Source: Ananas comosus
Lineage: Eukaryota > Streptophyta > Magnoliopsida > Poales > Bromeliaceae
DNA: 64,000 nucleotides
NCBI RefSeq assembly: GCF_001540865.1
Contig: NC_033631.1
Coordinates: 2,235,935 to 2,299,934 of the forward strand
Direction of reading: 5' to 3'
Shown here: piece by piece, positions 46,758-56,997 of the stretch
Numbering within the stretch: position 1 is the first letter of the stretch
Layout: each line of letters opens with the position of its first letter
Translations under genes and position numbers: made by a program
Notes under the pieces: model-generated
Told to the model about the DNA's origin: nothing
Databases searched by the model: none
The model's input: the letters and a program-made list of their open reading frames with translations, nothing else

Positions 46758-47764
46758 CCTATTTTACATTCCCGGGCAGATCCAATGGACCGGTCTTAGG
46801 TTGTGACAATTATAACCGGACATGAATTGTAATCCTAGCACTTCTCTTTAATGGCATTAAATACTCAAAGGGGCAATAATTTAGGTATGTCTCACACATT
46901 TTTAAACTAATAAAATGTTAAAATGTACGAGCCGAGATATAGGTTCCTCCTTAGGGTAATGTGTAAAGAACTTGGGAAAAAAATTTAAAGAGCACTGTTA
47001 TATGTACGCCTCAAAATAATTATACATAATTTAAACTAAAAAAATTGTACAAAATTTAAGTATAAATATATGAAGACCCCCTTAACTATTGAACAATTTG
47101 AAATGGATCCTTAATAATTCTTTTTCGACTTTTATACTTTAAATTTAAAAGTTTTATCGAAGTTAACGATTCTACTACTTATTACATATTAATTGGCCTT
47201 GTTGTGTTTGCTCAAAAGTTTATGAAAGTCATTAAATTTGGTGAAACTGTCAATTATAAATTTGATAAATCCTCTAATTTTTTTTGACTAAAATCAGTTA
47301 ATTGAAAGAAAATTCACAAGCAAAGCGGCTTTATCTAAGTATATAAAAGTTGAGGGGTCAAGAAATTTTAATCAACGTGACAGAGGGCATTTTTAATATA
47401 ATTTATTAATTTATAGTGACAACGGATAAAAATATTTAATATTGTTACTTTTAGAGGAGTTTACATTGTATCTTATAATTTTTGAGAGGCACATTAAAAG
47501 TTGCCTCAGGAATATATAACACCTTGAACTACAACAATTTTGCAAATAGACCCCTAAATAATAAACTTCGGCAATTAGGCTTTTTGTGCTTTCTCAAATA
47601 GTTTAATAATCCCTCTTTTCAAGTAAAGCTACTAATTTTGCTCACATATAATAATCTTGTAAAATTTCAAAGTGCAAAGAAATTTATTTAATATATTCTA
47701 ATACGTCAAATAGGTTTTTTATTCTTTATATTTTGAAAGTTTATAAAATTATGTGCGACACATG
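46758..47764. other. AT-rich sequence with MITE pieces
   Basis: A family C piece lies at about 47,060-47,365 (matching 5,690-5,900) and the left part of a family H piece at about 47,500-47,760 (phrase 'aatagtttaataatccctc'). 46,758-47,050 holds no recognised feature except CATTCCCGGGCAGATCCAAT and an ACCGG-containing patch. Confidence 0.35.
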
Positions 47765-47942
47765 TGATTTAAAATTATGTAAATGATATTGAAAAATCGC
47801 AAAATTTATTTTCTAGATACTTCAAATACTCTAGATCAAGTCTAACGGAGCTGATCGTCGATTCGAAAGTTCGAACATCAAAAACAAAACAAAGTGGAAG
47901 CACGGAGCCCTCCGTGCTTCCATAAGCATCCTAGCCGCACTC

Positions 47943-48003
<61 letters not shown>

Positions 48004-48681
48004 GGCTAGAATACTATTAATAATATTTGTCTCTTTTTGCTATCAAATTTTTAGCCTTTGGATCAATTACTTTGATCATTTTTAACAATTGGATTAAATA
48101 TTATAATTCAGTGGGGACCACTCAACCCTAGGGGGATTAGTTAACCCTAATAAGGGGCTAATATGATTCTAACCCCACAATTTCTCATTTAAAGATTAAA
48201 AACTTGATAACGAAAGGAGCAAAATACTATCAATAGTATTCTAGCTCAACTATATATATATAAAGTAAAATCAACTCAAGTTCGGGTTCGGGTTTGCCTA
48301 GTGATTGAAGTGGCTCAAAATCAACGGCTGAAAATAAAAATCTTACAAAATATGATGATATGATACTAAAATTTTATATCAAAGTTATTGATCTTGTTTT
48401 ATATGGTATAAAAAATTTTCTATCAAAATTTCATGTGATTTGGATATTTCTACACCATTAAACTTGCAACCTGTTCACCACGGCCGTTAAAATTACTGAT
48501 TTTGAGCCCCTTCGATCACTAGGCAAATGATATCGAAAAATCGCAAAATTTATTTCCTAATTACTTCAAATACTCTAGATCAACTCTAACGGAGCCGATC
48601 GTCGATTCGAAAGTCCGAACATCAAAAACAACTTGGAAGCACAGAGGTCTCCGTGCTTCCATAAGCATACCAGCACAACTC
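47765..48681. mobile_element. Cluster of three hairpin-ended MITEs
   Basis: Right part of a long-class element (47,765-47,941) with GGAAGCACGGAG-CC-CTCCGTGCTTCC, a perfect 12-bp stem; a compound (TA)n(GA)n tract (47,942-48,001); a short-class element (48,002-48,255) from GTTGGCTAGAATACTATTAA to GTATTCTAGCTCAAC; then a left-truncated long-class element (48,296-48,681) ending GGAAGCACAGAG-GT-CTCCGTGCTTCC. Confidence 0.75.
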
Positions 48682-48739
<58 letters not shown>

Positions 48740-49190
48740 GGTTACTATACTCTTATAATTATAGATTTCTATCTCGTCATAAGTTTTCAGCTATTGGATG
48801 AAGGGATGTGTAGTTATATGATGATAGTGATCCCCGGTTTGGATGATAGTGGTCCCCTAGGATTGAATAGGTGATTGGTTGAATAGTATGATCTAACAGG
48901 TGGAAAACTTATGACCAAAAATTTATGAGTACAAACAAGTCTATACTCATAAGAGTATAGTAACCAGACTCTCTCTCTTGCTACCATCCATCAATTTTGA
49001 TGAGTGGTTAGAGTGAGAAATAGAAGAGAAATTAAGGAGATATTCAAAGAGAAGAAAAATTAAGAAACTAATTTCTCTCCAATTTCTCTTTTCTCTCTCA
49101 CCCAAATTATCCATCAAAATTAATAAATAATTAAAAATTTAGGAGCATAAAAACTATTGTACTCCTAATAGCACAATAGCATTGCTCTAT
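48682..49190. mobile_element. Two short-class hairpin-ended MITEs behind a (TA)n(GA)n tract
   Basis: After the microsatellite (48,682-48,735) come 48,736-48,973 (GTAGGGTTACTATACTCTTA to AGAGTATAGTAACCAGACTC) and 48,974-49,190 (CTACCATCCATCAATTTTGA to CACAATAGCATTGCTC). The second shares its right part with 32,940-33,050. Confidence 0.65.
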
Positions 49191-50730
49191 ATATATATAT
49201 ATATATATGTTTTGTGTTATATTTGAATTTGTATTTTAAAAATTTAGATTTAATATAATATATTTTGAAATATTGTAAAGGCAAATTGTTCGGGTTCTAA
49301 TTTTTAGATTCAGATTTCAAATTTTTGGCCAGATTCGGGTTTGGATATGGATTTATAAAATCCATCAAAGGTTCAGTTTTGGATTTGGTTTTTGAGTCTG
49401 ATAGTTGTGTTCGGGTTCAAATTTTGAAAATTCGACTTATTGGCATCCCTACCTCTTGGCTCTCAAAGAAAAAAAAAAAACAAACAAACAAACAACAAAA
49501 CAAAACAAAAAGAAAGAACAAAATCACATGGGTCTCAACACAGAGATAAAGTGAGTAGATATTGATTCCTTTTAATTAAGGAGTTAGGCTGTGGCTCAAA
49601 ACTAGCTTTGCAACCCTATGAAATTAAAAGAAAAAAAAAAGCTAAATTACATAAAATCCACCCGTCAAAATTCAATTTTTCACTTTCCTTCCTATCATTT
49701 AAAAATCTATATTTTGCCCCCTTATAAAATGAAAAATGTTCACATGGAGTACGGTATAAACTGTGATGACAAAATAATCATTTTGCCCATCACCATTTTT
49801 GGCAACAGGAGAGAAGACTGAGGACATTTTTGGCATAAAAAATATAATAATATTTTTTAAACAGGACCTTAACGGATCACTAAGGGCAGGAGGTGTGAAC
49901 ATTTTTTATTTTACAAGGGGACAAAATGTAGGTTTTAAATGACAGAAAAAAAGTAAAAAATCAGATTTTGACAGCGAGGTTTTCTGTAATTTTGCCAAAA
50001 AAAAAAAAAAAAAAGTGATGTGGCCCTTGTTAAATGAAAGCAAAATACTAACTACACAAAATATGAGGGTAAAATACACTTTTGGTCCTGATATTTTTAA
50101 TCTGCAAACTTTAATTCATAGTAATTTCTGACTCGAGTTATAAGACGCGTAGCATTTTAATTGTCGAACATTAGATAGAAATAATTTTTAACTCAAAGTA
50201 TAAGGCATGTGACACTTTAATCTTCAAAATTTACGGTGTAAATTAAAATAGCCTTTATAATCCATATCGGATTAAGCTAAACTAAGTTCTATATTTTAGA
50301 GAGGGTACAAAATGATTATTTCATAATAATAACAACTAAGGTTTGTTTAAGGATCAGGGACTAAAAAGAAATACAATATGTATGGAAGTCCAAAACCTAA
50401 ATTATTAAAAAGTAAAGAACCCAAATTATAAATTACATAAAATTTACTAATTAAATTCGTAAACATAAAAGTCATATTCAAATTTGAAGTTAAAAAATTA
50501 TTAATCGATTCAAATTAAATAAATTAAAAGGCCATGGAGTAAAATCAAAATTTTTAAAAGGAAGGTAGCAAGATCCAAATAGGTGATAGTTGAGGTAAGT
50601 TTTATACATGTTTACCAACTAGGACTGAATTTAGAACTCGTTAAAAGGTCAGGGACTAAAATGCAATTTGGCCCATCTTGAGCTTGCAGTTGTTTGCTAT
50701 GCAGTGTGAGGCTCAGAACATGAGCTTGGA
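49191..50730. other. AT-rich intergenic sequence upstream of the 50.8-kb exon
   Basis: A GGGTTCGGG-type foldback remnant lies at about 49,225-49,445. A family A MITE lies at 49,641-49,996. A repeat block at about 50,340-50,610 is shared with 20,795-20,995 and 21,640-21,815. ORFs here run through these repeats. Confidence 0.4.
49641..49996 (+). mobile_element. MITE, family A, copy 5
   Basis: Begins GCTAAATTACATAAAATCCA and ends TTTCTGTAATTTTGCC. The interior is diverged but keeps the family order ('ctatattttgcccc', 'aaatgtaggtttt'). Confidence 0.6.
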
Positions 50731-50737
50731 CATATAT
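50731..50737 (+). promoter_or_regulatory. TATA box of the 50.8-kb exon
   Basis: CATATATAG about 55 bp upstream of the ATG, in a short island of mixed composition. Expected transcription start is near 50,765, giving a leader of about 25 nt. No other element can be named. Confidence 0.45.
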
Positions 50738-50790
50738 AGTTCCACAAGGGCAGCATAGATTCATCGCCGTAAACGAAGCGGAAGGAACCG

Positions 50791-50959
50791 ATGGCGCCAC
50801 GAACGCTCCTCCTTGCCCTCGCCATCCTCTTCGTCATCGAAGGCGAGCTCGCCGTCGTCGCCGCCGCCGCGGTCTCGCGACATGTTCCATTAGCATCTGC
50901 AGCTAAGGATGTAGCTTCAGCAGCACCTGCAAAGGAGATAAGAGAGACCACTTTGCTAG
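50791..50959 (+). CDS. First exon of a small secreted protein; rest not found
   Basis: The ATG sits in a good context (ACCATGG). The exon encodes MAPRTLLLALAILFVIEGEL, then AVVAAAAVSRHV, an Ala/Lys/Asp-rich stretch and KEIRETTLL. Residues 6-16 form a hydrophobic core and cleavage near residue 25 is plausible, so a signal peptide is likely. CTAG|GTCAGT at 50,956-50,965 is a fair splice donor; reading on without splicing runs into a MITE by 51,033 and gives a junk tail (stop at 51,046-51,048). GC-rich codon use contrasts with the flanks. No second exon is recognised: what follows is a stack of transposons to the window end, so the gene either has a very long intron or is broken. Family unknown. 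It resembles the 18.1-kb ORF in the hydrophobic core ending in GELA. Confidence 0.5.
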
Positions 50960-51116
50960 GTCAGTTCAGACTCACATATTCACCTGCACTCCCTTTTGAG
51001 TTCTTGAAATTAAAAATAAAAATAACAACAAAGGGTAAAAATATATAGAGACTCCCTCGACCATAGAAAATTCTGAAATAGGCCCCTCAACTTTTTCGTT
51101 AAAATTTATTTCAGGC

Positions 51117-51583
51117 GGTAAACTTCAATTTGCCCCTCTATGGTTTAGCTTATTTTCACTTTGTTATCTTGTGGTTTAAAAAAAAATATTCTTTTTGAGA
51201 GATAGGTAACACGCTATCCGGTTCATTTATTTCATTTAGAAATAAAATTAGCTGAAAAATGTGAATCAACTAATATTGAAACTTTGACCTCGGGTATCAA
51301 CCACCAAGCCCTTTACCACTTACTCTAGAGACGGTCGGTTTGTGGTTTAAAAAGTTGTACTATCTTGTGGTTTAGCTCATTTTACTCTATCATTCTGTGG
51401 ATCAAAAAACTATACTTAACTATTCTATAGTTATTAAAAAATTTTGCTTTCCTACCTTATTTGATAGTATATTTTTTGGGTAAAAATAGAGTTGAACCAT
51501 AGGATAATTATGTGCAATGTTTTGAGCAATATGCTCGCAAAATAAAAATGAGTTAAACCACAGGGAGCAAATTAAAATATACC
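51117..51583. mobile_element. MITE, family D, copy 2, split by a SINE
   Basis: The ends GGTAAACTTCAATTTGCCCC and (reverse complement) GGTATATTTTAATTTGCTCC pair. It matches 6,030-6,339 apart from the SINE and one target-site copy. Confidence 0.65.
51183..51339 (-). mobile_element. tRNA-derived SINE with 14-bp target duplication
   Basis: On the minus strand it reads from 'gtctctagagtaagtggtaaagggcttgg' (box A region) through 'ggtacccgaggtcaaag' (degenerate box B) to 'gataggtaac' and a short tail. TTGTGGTTTAAAAA flanks it at 51,169-51,182 and 51,340-51,353. The family matches 58,346-58,537. It resembles plant Au-type SINEs in its box spacing and 3' GCATGCTACC motif. Confidence 0.75.
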
Positions 51584-51927
51584 TTTTTTTGATTGAGACC
51601 TACTCTACTTCTAAATTTTTGGAATCTAAGTGATTTAAGACAAAAAGATTTGGAAATTTTTTTAAACTTATTGAAGGTCTCACCAAATTTAATGAATTTA
51701 ATCACTTTTGATTAAATAAAATTAGACCAATTAAAGGTTGATAACTTACAGAGTCAGCAATTTGATATGATTTTTAATTTAAATATAAAAAACCCCGAAT
51801 AAAAAAAAATAGAAGTTGAGGGACTCTCAGTTTAAAAATAAAATAAAATAAAGTAACTGAGGAGGTTATTTCAAAATGGCATATGCTTTAGGGAGTTCCA
51901 TATATTTTTACCAAAAGGGGCCGCAGT

Positions 51928-52645
51928 TAGGGGTGTAATGTGGGCCGGGCCGTGCCAGCCCGGCACGGCCCACGTTTTCCGAATCAAAACAGGCTAGGGG
52001 CCGGGCCGTGCCGGCCCAAATTGTCTACCCTCTGGCCTGGCATGGCCCTTCGGTTCGGAAGGCACGAGCCGTGCTTCGTGCCGGCCTAGTAAAATATTTA
52101 TTTTTAAATTTTTTAAAAAAATTTAGTATGAAATTTAAAAATATAAACAATCAATATTTTTATTTAAATTAATATTTTGATTAAAATATTAAAAAATTGC
52201 AAATATAATTATACTAAAATAAATATTTATTTTAAAAAATAAATAAATAAATTTGTATTCTTTTTTTTTTAAAAAAGAAATGAGATAGATTACCAAAATT
52301 CGAATTTTGGTCCAATGGACCAAAACTGCTCCTCCCTCCTAGGGAGGCTCCTCCCCAAGAGCTCAGACACCATGGCCCAAGACAATTGGGCCTTGGGGTC
52401 CAGGCCATGCTGACCCGGCTGGCACGGCCCAAGCGGATCATGTCGTGCCGGGCCACCCCGCCTCCCCTCGGCCCGGCATAGTCCGGGCCCATTTCGGACA
52501 GTACCGTACTGAGCCGTTGGGCTCCAAAGGAGAGGCCCACCACGGCCCAGAGGCTTGGGTCGGGCCGTCCCGGCACACTGCTACAGTACCCGAGGCCATG
52601 CTGGCCGAGCGGCTCACGTGCCGCCCTGCCCGTTTTACACCCCTA
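51928..52645. mobile_element. GC-rich hAT MITE with perfect 8-bp target duplication
   Basis: The terminal inverted repeat is TAGGGGTGTAA / TTACACCCCTA, and GCCGCAGT flanks it at 51,920-51,927 and 52,646-52,653. The arms are built from repeated GGGCCGGGCC/GGCACGGCCC motifs around an AT-rich centre. ORFs in it are by-products of the GC-rich arms. 8-bp duplication and TAGGGGTG ends are typical of the hAT superfamily. Confidence 0.85.
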
Positions 52646-52659
52646 GCCGCAGTATCTAT

Positions 52660-53420
52660 TGCCCCATATAATGGGAAACTTCATATACCCCTCGTTGTTT
52701 ATCTTTTTTTTTAATTCAATACTATTGTTTTAACTATATTATTTAAGTACTTTGTGATTTTATTTTCGTTTTTCGTTAGTATTATTGCTATCTCCTTTGT
52801 TAATATTGTTACGCGTCGCGCATGTTAAAGATGTCCCACAAAAATCAATAAAAAAGACATGGAACTTCTTAGGGTTTAATTCGGATTATTTATGGAGTCT
52901 CCGGTGGGCAAAAAAGTGAGGTCTACTATGCACATATGCTAGGGATGCAAACTAGGTGGGAGGCTCCCCCACCTCCCGCTCCGTTGTATTGGCTAGTCTA
53001 GACGAATCCTTGACGTATTGAATTTTATCCTACATTTTGCCCCCACTTACAACTCCATTAGGAGCTTATCAGGGTAGGAGAGAATTTCTGACGAATCGGA
53101 GTGGCTCAAAGGAAGAAAGGGGTCCCCAGTATCCTGATGCATTTGTTAGCTAAGGAGGGCGGATTCAATGCTGATTATTTTCATATTTTTTTTTTTGGAT
53201 TCCATTTGGGGTGAATCGAAGCGGGATCTTCACCAACCGAAACCCATTTGCAATTCCTAACATACAAGGGGTGTGATAGTTTTAACTGAGAAAATAATAG
53301 TGGAATTAAGGAAAAGAAAAAATAAAAACTATATGGTATTTAAGTGATATGACTAATTAAAACCGTAAAGTACTAAGGTGAAAGAAAATAAACTATATGA
53401 AGATTATCGAAAACTTTTCC
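52660..53420. mobile_element. MITE, family F-like, with a small nested hAT-like element
   Basis: The outer part (GGGAAACTTCATATACCCCT at the left; 'aaactatatgaagattatcgaaaac' at the right) is an inverted repeat. Inside, 52,940-53,259 starts TAGGGATGCAAACTAGGTGG and ends CCATTTGCAATTCCTA. Its flanks ACATATGC and ACATACAA agree at six of eight positions, as for an old hAT target duplication. Confidence 0.5.
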
Positions 53421-53812
53421 TAAAAAAATTTGCATCAATTTTAACCTTGTATTTTATACATTGTCTTAAAAGGCCCCAAAATTTATAATAATTATTAAAT
53501 TTAGATACAAAGCTCTTAAAATAAGTTTAGCATATGATAGCCATAATGCTTATGGTAGGTTGTCAATGAGCGGAGCACGAGTTGGCCTATTAAAATATAG
53601 AGCTAAATAATCCAGCTCATGTTCGTCTTGTTTATTAATGAGCAAACACGAACTGACTTGCGAACAACAAGTTAGGTTTTTATCCCTACTACTAAGTAAA
53701 AAGTTGAAAAAAAAAATAGAAAACTAAAATTTTAATCTAATTATTAAAATTCATAAAATGTAGGTCGCCTTACATTTGGATTGGCTTAAAATTCAAATGG
53801 CAAAAATTTGTA

Positions 53813-53881
<69 letters not shown>

Positions 53882-54420
53882 TAGGATCCTATACTATCTG
53901 TAGTACCAGGGCTTCGGTATTATAATCTAATTTTCAATCTTAGGGTGTTCAAATTAACGATCCACACCATTAATACTGATTTAGAATATTTGAAGTTTTT
54001 GCAAACAAAATTTTATATTTTCTAGACATAGTGCACTTTGTGATCAAATCATTTTAAACTTGTTAATTTTTAATGGCTACTATGGCGAGTTTGTAGTTTA
54101 ACAGTGTAGAGGAATATAAATTTATTCAAACTTTGATAATAAAACGTACTTTAAACTATTTAAATCAAGATCAGCATTCTTAATCGTGAATTCAAAAGTC
54201 CTATCCTCGAATTTTCAAGATTGTTCGATTTTCACCTTTCATTTTAGCATGATTTACTTACTAAGTAAACGATGTCAAAAAAATTAAAATTTTATTCTTA
54301 AGAACTTTATATGTCCTAGATCACATTTAATGGTGTGGATAATTGATTTGAATATCGTATGATCAAATATGAGACTATAGTACCGGAGTTCCAGTATTAT
54401 AGATAGTGTAGTAGTATAAT
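53813..54420. mobile_element. (TA)n(GA)n tract and long-class hairpin-ended MITE
   Basis: After a TA run and about 20 GA units, GCTAGGATCCTATACTATCT begins the element; it ends ATAGATAGTGTAGTAGTATA followed by TA repeats. The end hairpin ('gtaccagggcttcggta') is partly decayed. Interior 'aacgatccacaccatta' and 'gattgttcgatttt' belong to the superfamily. Confidence 0.65.
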
Positions 54421-54505
<85 letters not shown>

Positions 54506-55016
54506 TTCAACTACTATACTCTTATGAGTACCGCCCACGTACTCATAAGTCATTTTCAATGATAGAGCTTCCGAATCGATGATCCATACTGTTAAATATT
54601 ATCTAGAGGATTTAAAACTTTTAGAAATCAAATTTCATAATTTTTCGACATCATTTACCTTACGATCAAAGGGTCACAAAATTGATAATTTTTAATAGTC
54701 GATATGGGATACTTACTAGTTTAACAGTGTAAAAGAATTGGAATAGATTGAGTTTTTGATAGAAAATTCTATTCACTACCTAGATAATGATCAATAACTC
54801 CAATCTTAAATTGAATGATCCGATCATCCATTTTTAGGACGTCGTTCAATTTTGAACGTTCATTTTATACCCGCTTGATAGACTTTATTATGATTTTAAA
54901 AAAATTACAAAATTTACTTTTTAGAAGTTTCAAATATTCTAGATCATATTTAACATAGTGGATCATCGATTCGGAAGCTCTATCATCGAAAATAACTTAT
55001 GAGTACTAAAGGCTCT
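54421..55016. mobile_element. (TA)n(GA)n tract and long-class MITE (CTTATGAGTAC type)
   Basis: The left end carries CTTATGAGTAC - CGCCCAC - GTACTCATAAG, a perfect 11-bp stem with 7-base loop. The right end 'acttatgagtactaaaggctc' is shortened. The interior closely follows 33,071-33,618. Confidence 0.7.
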
Positions 55017-55027
55017 ATATTTATATA

Positions 55028-55571
55028 ACGTTGAGCTGGAATGCTATCGATAGCAAACGGGCTCCGCTGCCACTCTTTTTTTTTTTGATGTTAGAGCTTC
55101 CAAATGTATGATCGGCACTGTTGGACATGATCTATACAACTTAAAGTATCTAGAAATCAATTTCAAATCTTTTCGATATCATTGATCTAATGATCAAAGG
55201 ATTTCAAAACTTGTAATTTTAATGGTAGATATGAGACGTTTTCTCGTTTAACAATGTAAAGCTATCCAAATCAATTGAATTTTGTTTAGAAACTTCTTTA
55301 AATTATTTAGAACAAGATCTATACTCTCGATCCTGATTACAGAATTCCCATCATCATTTTTTAGAGGATATTTATTTTCAGTCATTCATTTTTACGCCCA
55401 CTTGATGGACAAGAGAATAATATCGGAAAAGCATGAAATTTGATTTCTAAATACTTTAAGTGGTATAAATCATTTTCAACAATGCCGATCGTTGATTTGG
55501 AGGTCCATCATCGAAAATACATAGGTGGCAACGAGGTCCGTTTGCTACCGATAGTATTCCAACTCAACTCT
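55028..55571. mobile_element. Long-class hairpin-ended MITE (CTATCGATAGC type)
   Basis: The left end GTTGAGCTGGAATGCTATCG then ATAGCAAACGGGCTCC; the right end GGTGGCAACGAGGTCCGTTT then GCTACCGATAGTATTCCAAC. The interior matches 41,572-42,113 well, although the end hairpins have a different sequence. Confidence 0.75.
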
Positions 55572-55575
55572 ATAT

Positions 55576-55812
55576 ATAAAATTAGGCTACTATACTATTA
55601 ATAGTGTAGAGCGCTTGGTGCTACTAGGTTTTCGGCCCTTTAACGAAGAGATATGTGGTTAGGATGATAATGGTCACCTAGGGTTGACTGGGAGGTTGGT
55701 TTGATAGTATGATCTAACGGGAAAATGGTCAAAGGGATGGATCGAACTGCGAAAAACTCGATAATACCAAACGCTTGATACTATCGATAGTATAGTGGCC
55801 AGATTCTCTCTC
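55576..55812. mobile_element. Short-class hairpin-ended MITE
   Basis: Runs from TAGGCTACTATACTATTAAT to CTATCGATAGTATAGTGGCC and a CT-rich tract. The interior has 'gatgataatggtcacctagggttgac' and 'agtatgatctaacggg'. Confidence 0.7.
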
Positions 55813-55845
55813 TTTTTCTTCACTTTCTCTTTCTCTCTATATATA

Positions 55846-56401
55846 GGCTCCTACGCTTTCGAAAGTTCAGAGGCCTCTATGCTTGTAAGTTGTTTTCAAT
55901 TATGGGATATCCAATTCGATGATCAGTTTCATTAGACATGATTTACGCTATTAGAATTATTTAGAAATCAAATTTCATATTTTTTTTGACTTCGTTTACC
56001 TAGTAAATGAGTAGTCTCAAAATGAACAGTTGAAAATAAAGATCTCACAAAAAAAAAAAAAAAGTGGTAAGAGACTAAAATTTTGAATCAGAAGCAATGA
56101 TCTTGCTCTTGATGTGAAGTAAAATTTTCTATTAAAATTTCATGTAATTTAAATTGTTCTACACCATTGAATTTATAAACATACCATATCGGCCATTAAA
56201 ATAGTAATTTTTGAGACCCTTTGATTACTTAATAAATGATGTGAAAAAATTATGAAATTTAGTTTCTAAATTGTCCTAATAGTGTAGGTCATGTCTAACG
56301 GAGTAGATCATCGAATTGTATATCCTATTATCGAAAATAACTTATAAGCACGAAGGTCTCTATACTTTCGAAAGCGTTTACTTTCGAAAGCGTAGAAAAC
56401 G
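55846..56401. mobile_element. Long-class hairpin-ended MITE (CTTTCGAAAG type)
   Basis: The left end GGCTCCTACGCTTTCGAAAG; the right end has CTTTCGAAAGCG twice in a row (an 18-bp local duplication at about 56,366-56,391). The interior follows 13,209-13,747 but is diverged. Confidence 0.75.
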
Positions 56402-56407
56402 TACTAT

Positions 56408-56412
56408 ATATA

Positions 56413-56452
<40 letters not shown>

Positions 56453-56991
56453 GGCTACTGTACTCTTATGAGTATAGAACCCTTCGTACCCATAAGTTGT
56501 TTTCAATGATAAAGCTTTCGAATCAACGATCCGTACCGTTAAATATAATCTAGAATATTTCAAATCTTATAGAAAATAAATTTTGTTTTTTTTTTAATTA
56601 TAATAAAGTCCATCGAGCGGACATAAAATGAAAGGTCAAAATCGAATAACATCGTAAAAATGAATGATCGGATACTTCAATTTAAGATCGGAGTTATTGA
56701 TAATTATTTAGATAGTGAATAGAATTTCTTATAAAAGTTTCAACCGATTTCGATTCTTTTACACCGTTAAACTAGCAAGTGTCCCATACCGACCGTTCAA
56801 AATTGTCAATTTTAAGATATTTTGATCGTAAGGTAAATGATATTGAAAAATTATGAAATTTATTTTCTAAAAAGTCCATATGCTCTTGATCATATTTAAT
56901 GATGCAAATCATCGATTTACAAGTTTTATCATAAAAACAACTTATGAGAACAAAGGCGATCGTGCTCAAAAGAGTATAGTAGCAAGACTCT
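56408..56991. mobile_element. (GA)n tract and long-class MITE (CTTATGAG type)
   Basis: After about 17 GA units, GTAGGGCTACTGTACTCTTA begins the element; it ends AAAGAGTATAGTAGCAAGAC. The left hairpin CTTATGAGTATAGAACCCTT-CGTACCCATAAG is imperfect. Confidence 0.7.
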
Positions 56992-56997
56992 ATATAG

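Larger units (their letters stand above)
51033..51912. mobile_element. MITE, family C, copy 4, host of a nested insertion
   Basis: The ends GGGTAAAAATATATAGAGAC and (reverse complement) GGTAAAAATATATGGAACTC form an inverted repeat that continues inwards ('ctcgaccatagaaaattctgaaatagg' against 'ggttatttcaaaatggcatatg'). A family D MITE sits inside. It starts 73 bp after the splice donor of the secreted-protein exon. Confidence 0.65.

Noticed and set aside
52232..52714. ORFs of 114 and 89 codons on opposite strands
   Set aside because: They lie in the GC-rich arms of a hAT MITE and show no protein family features.
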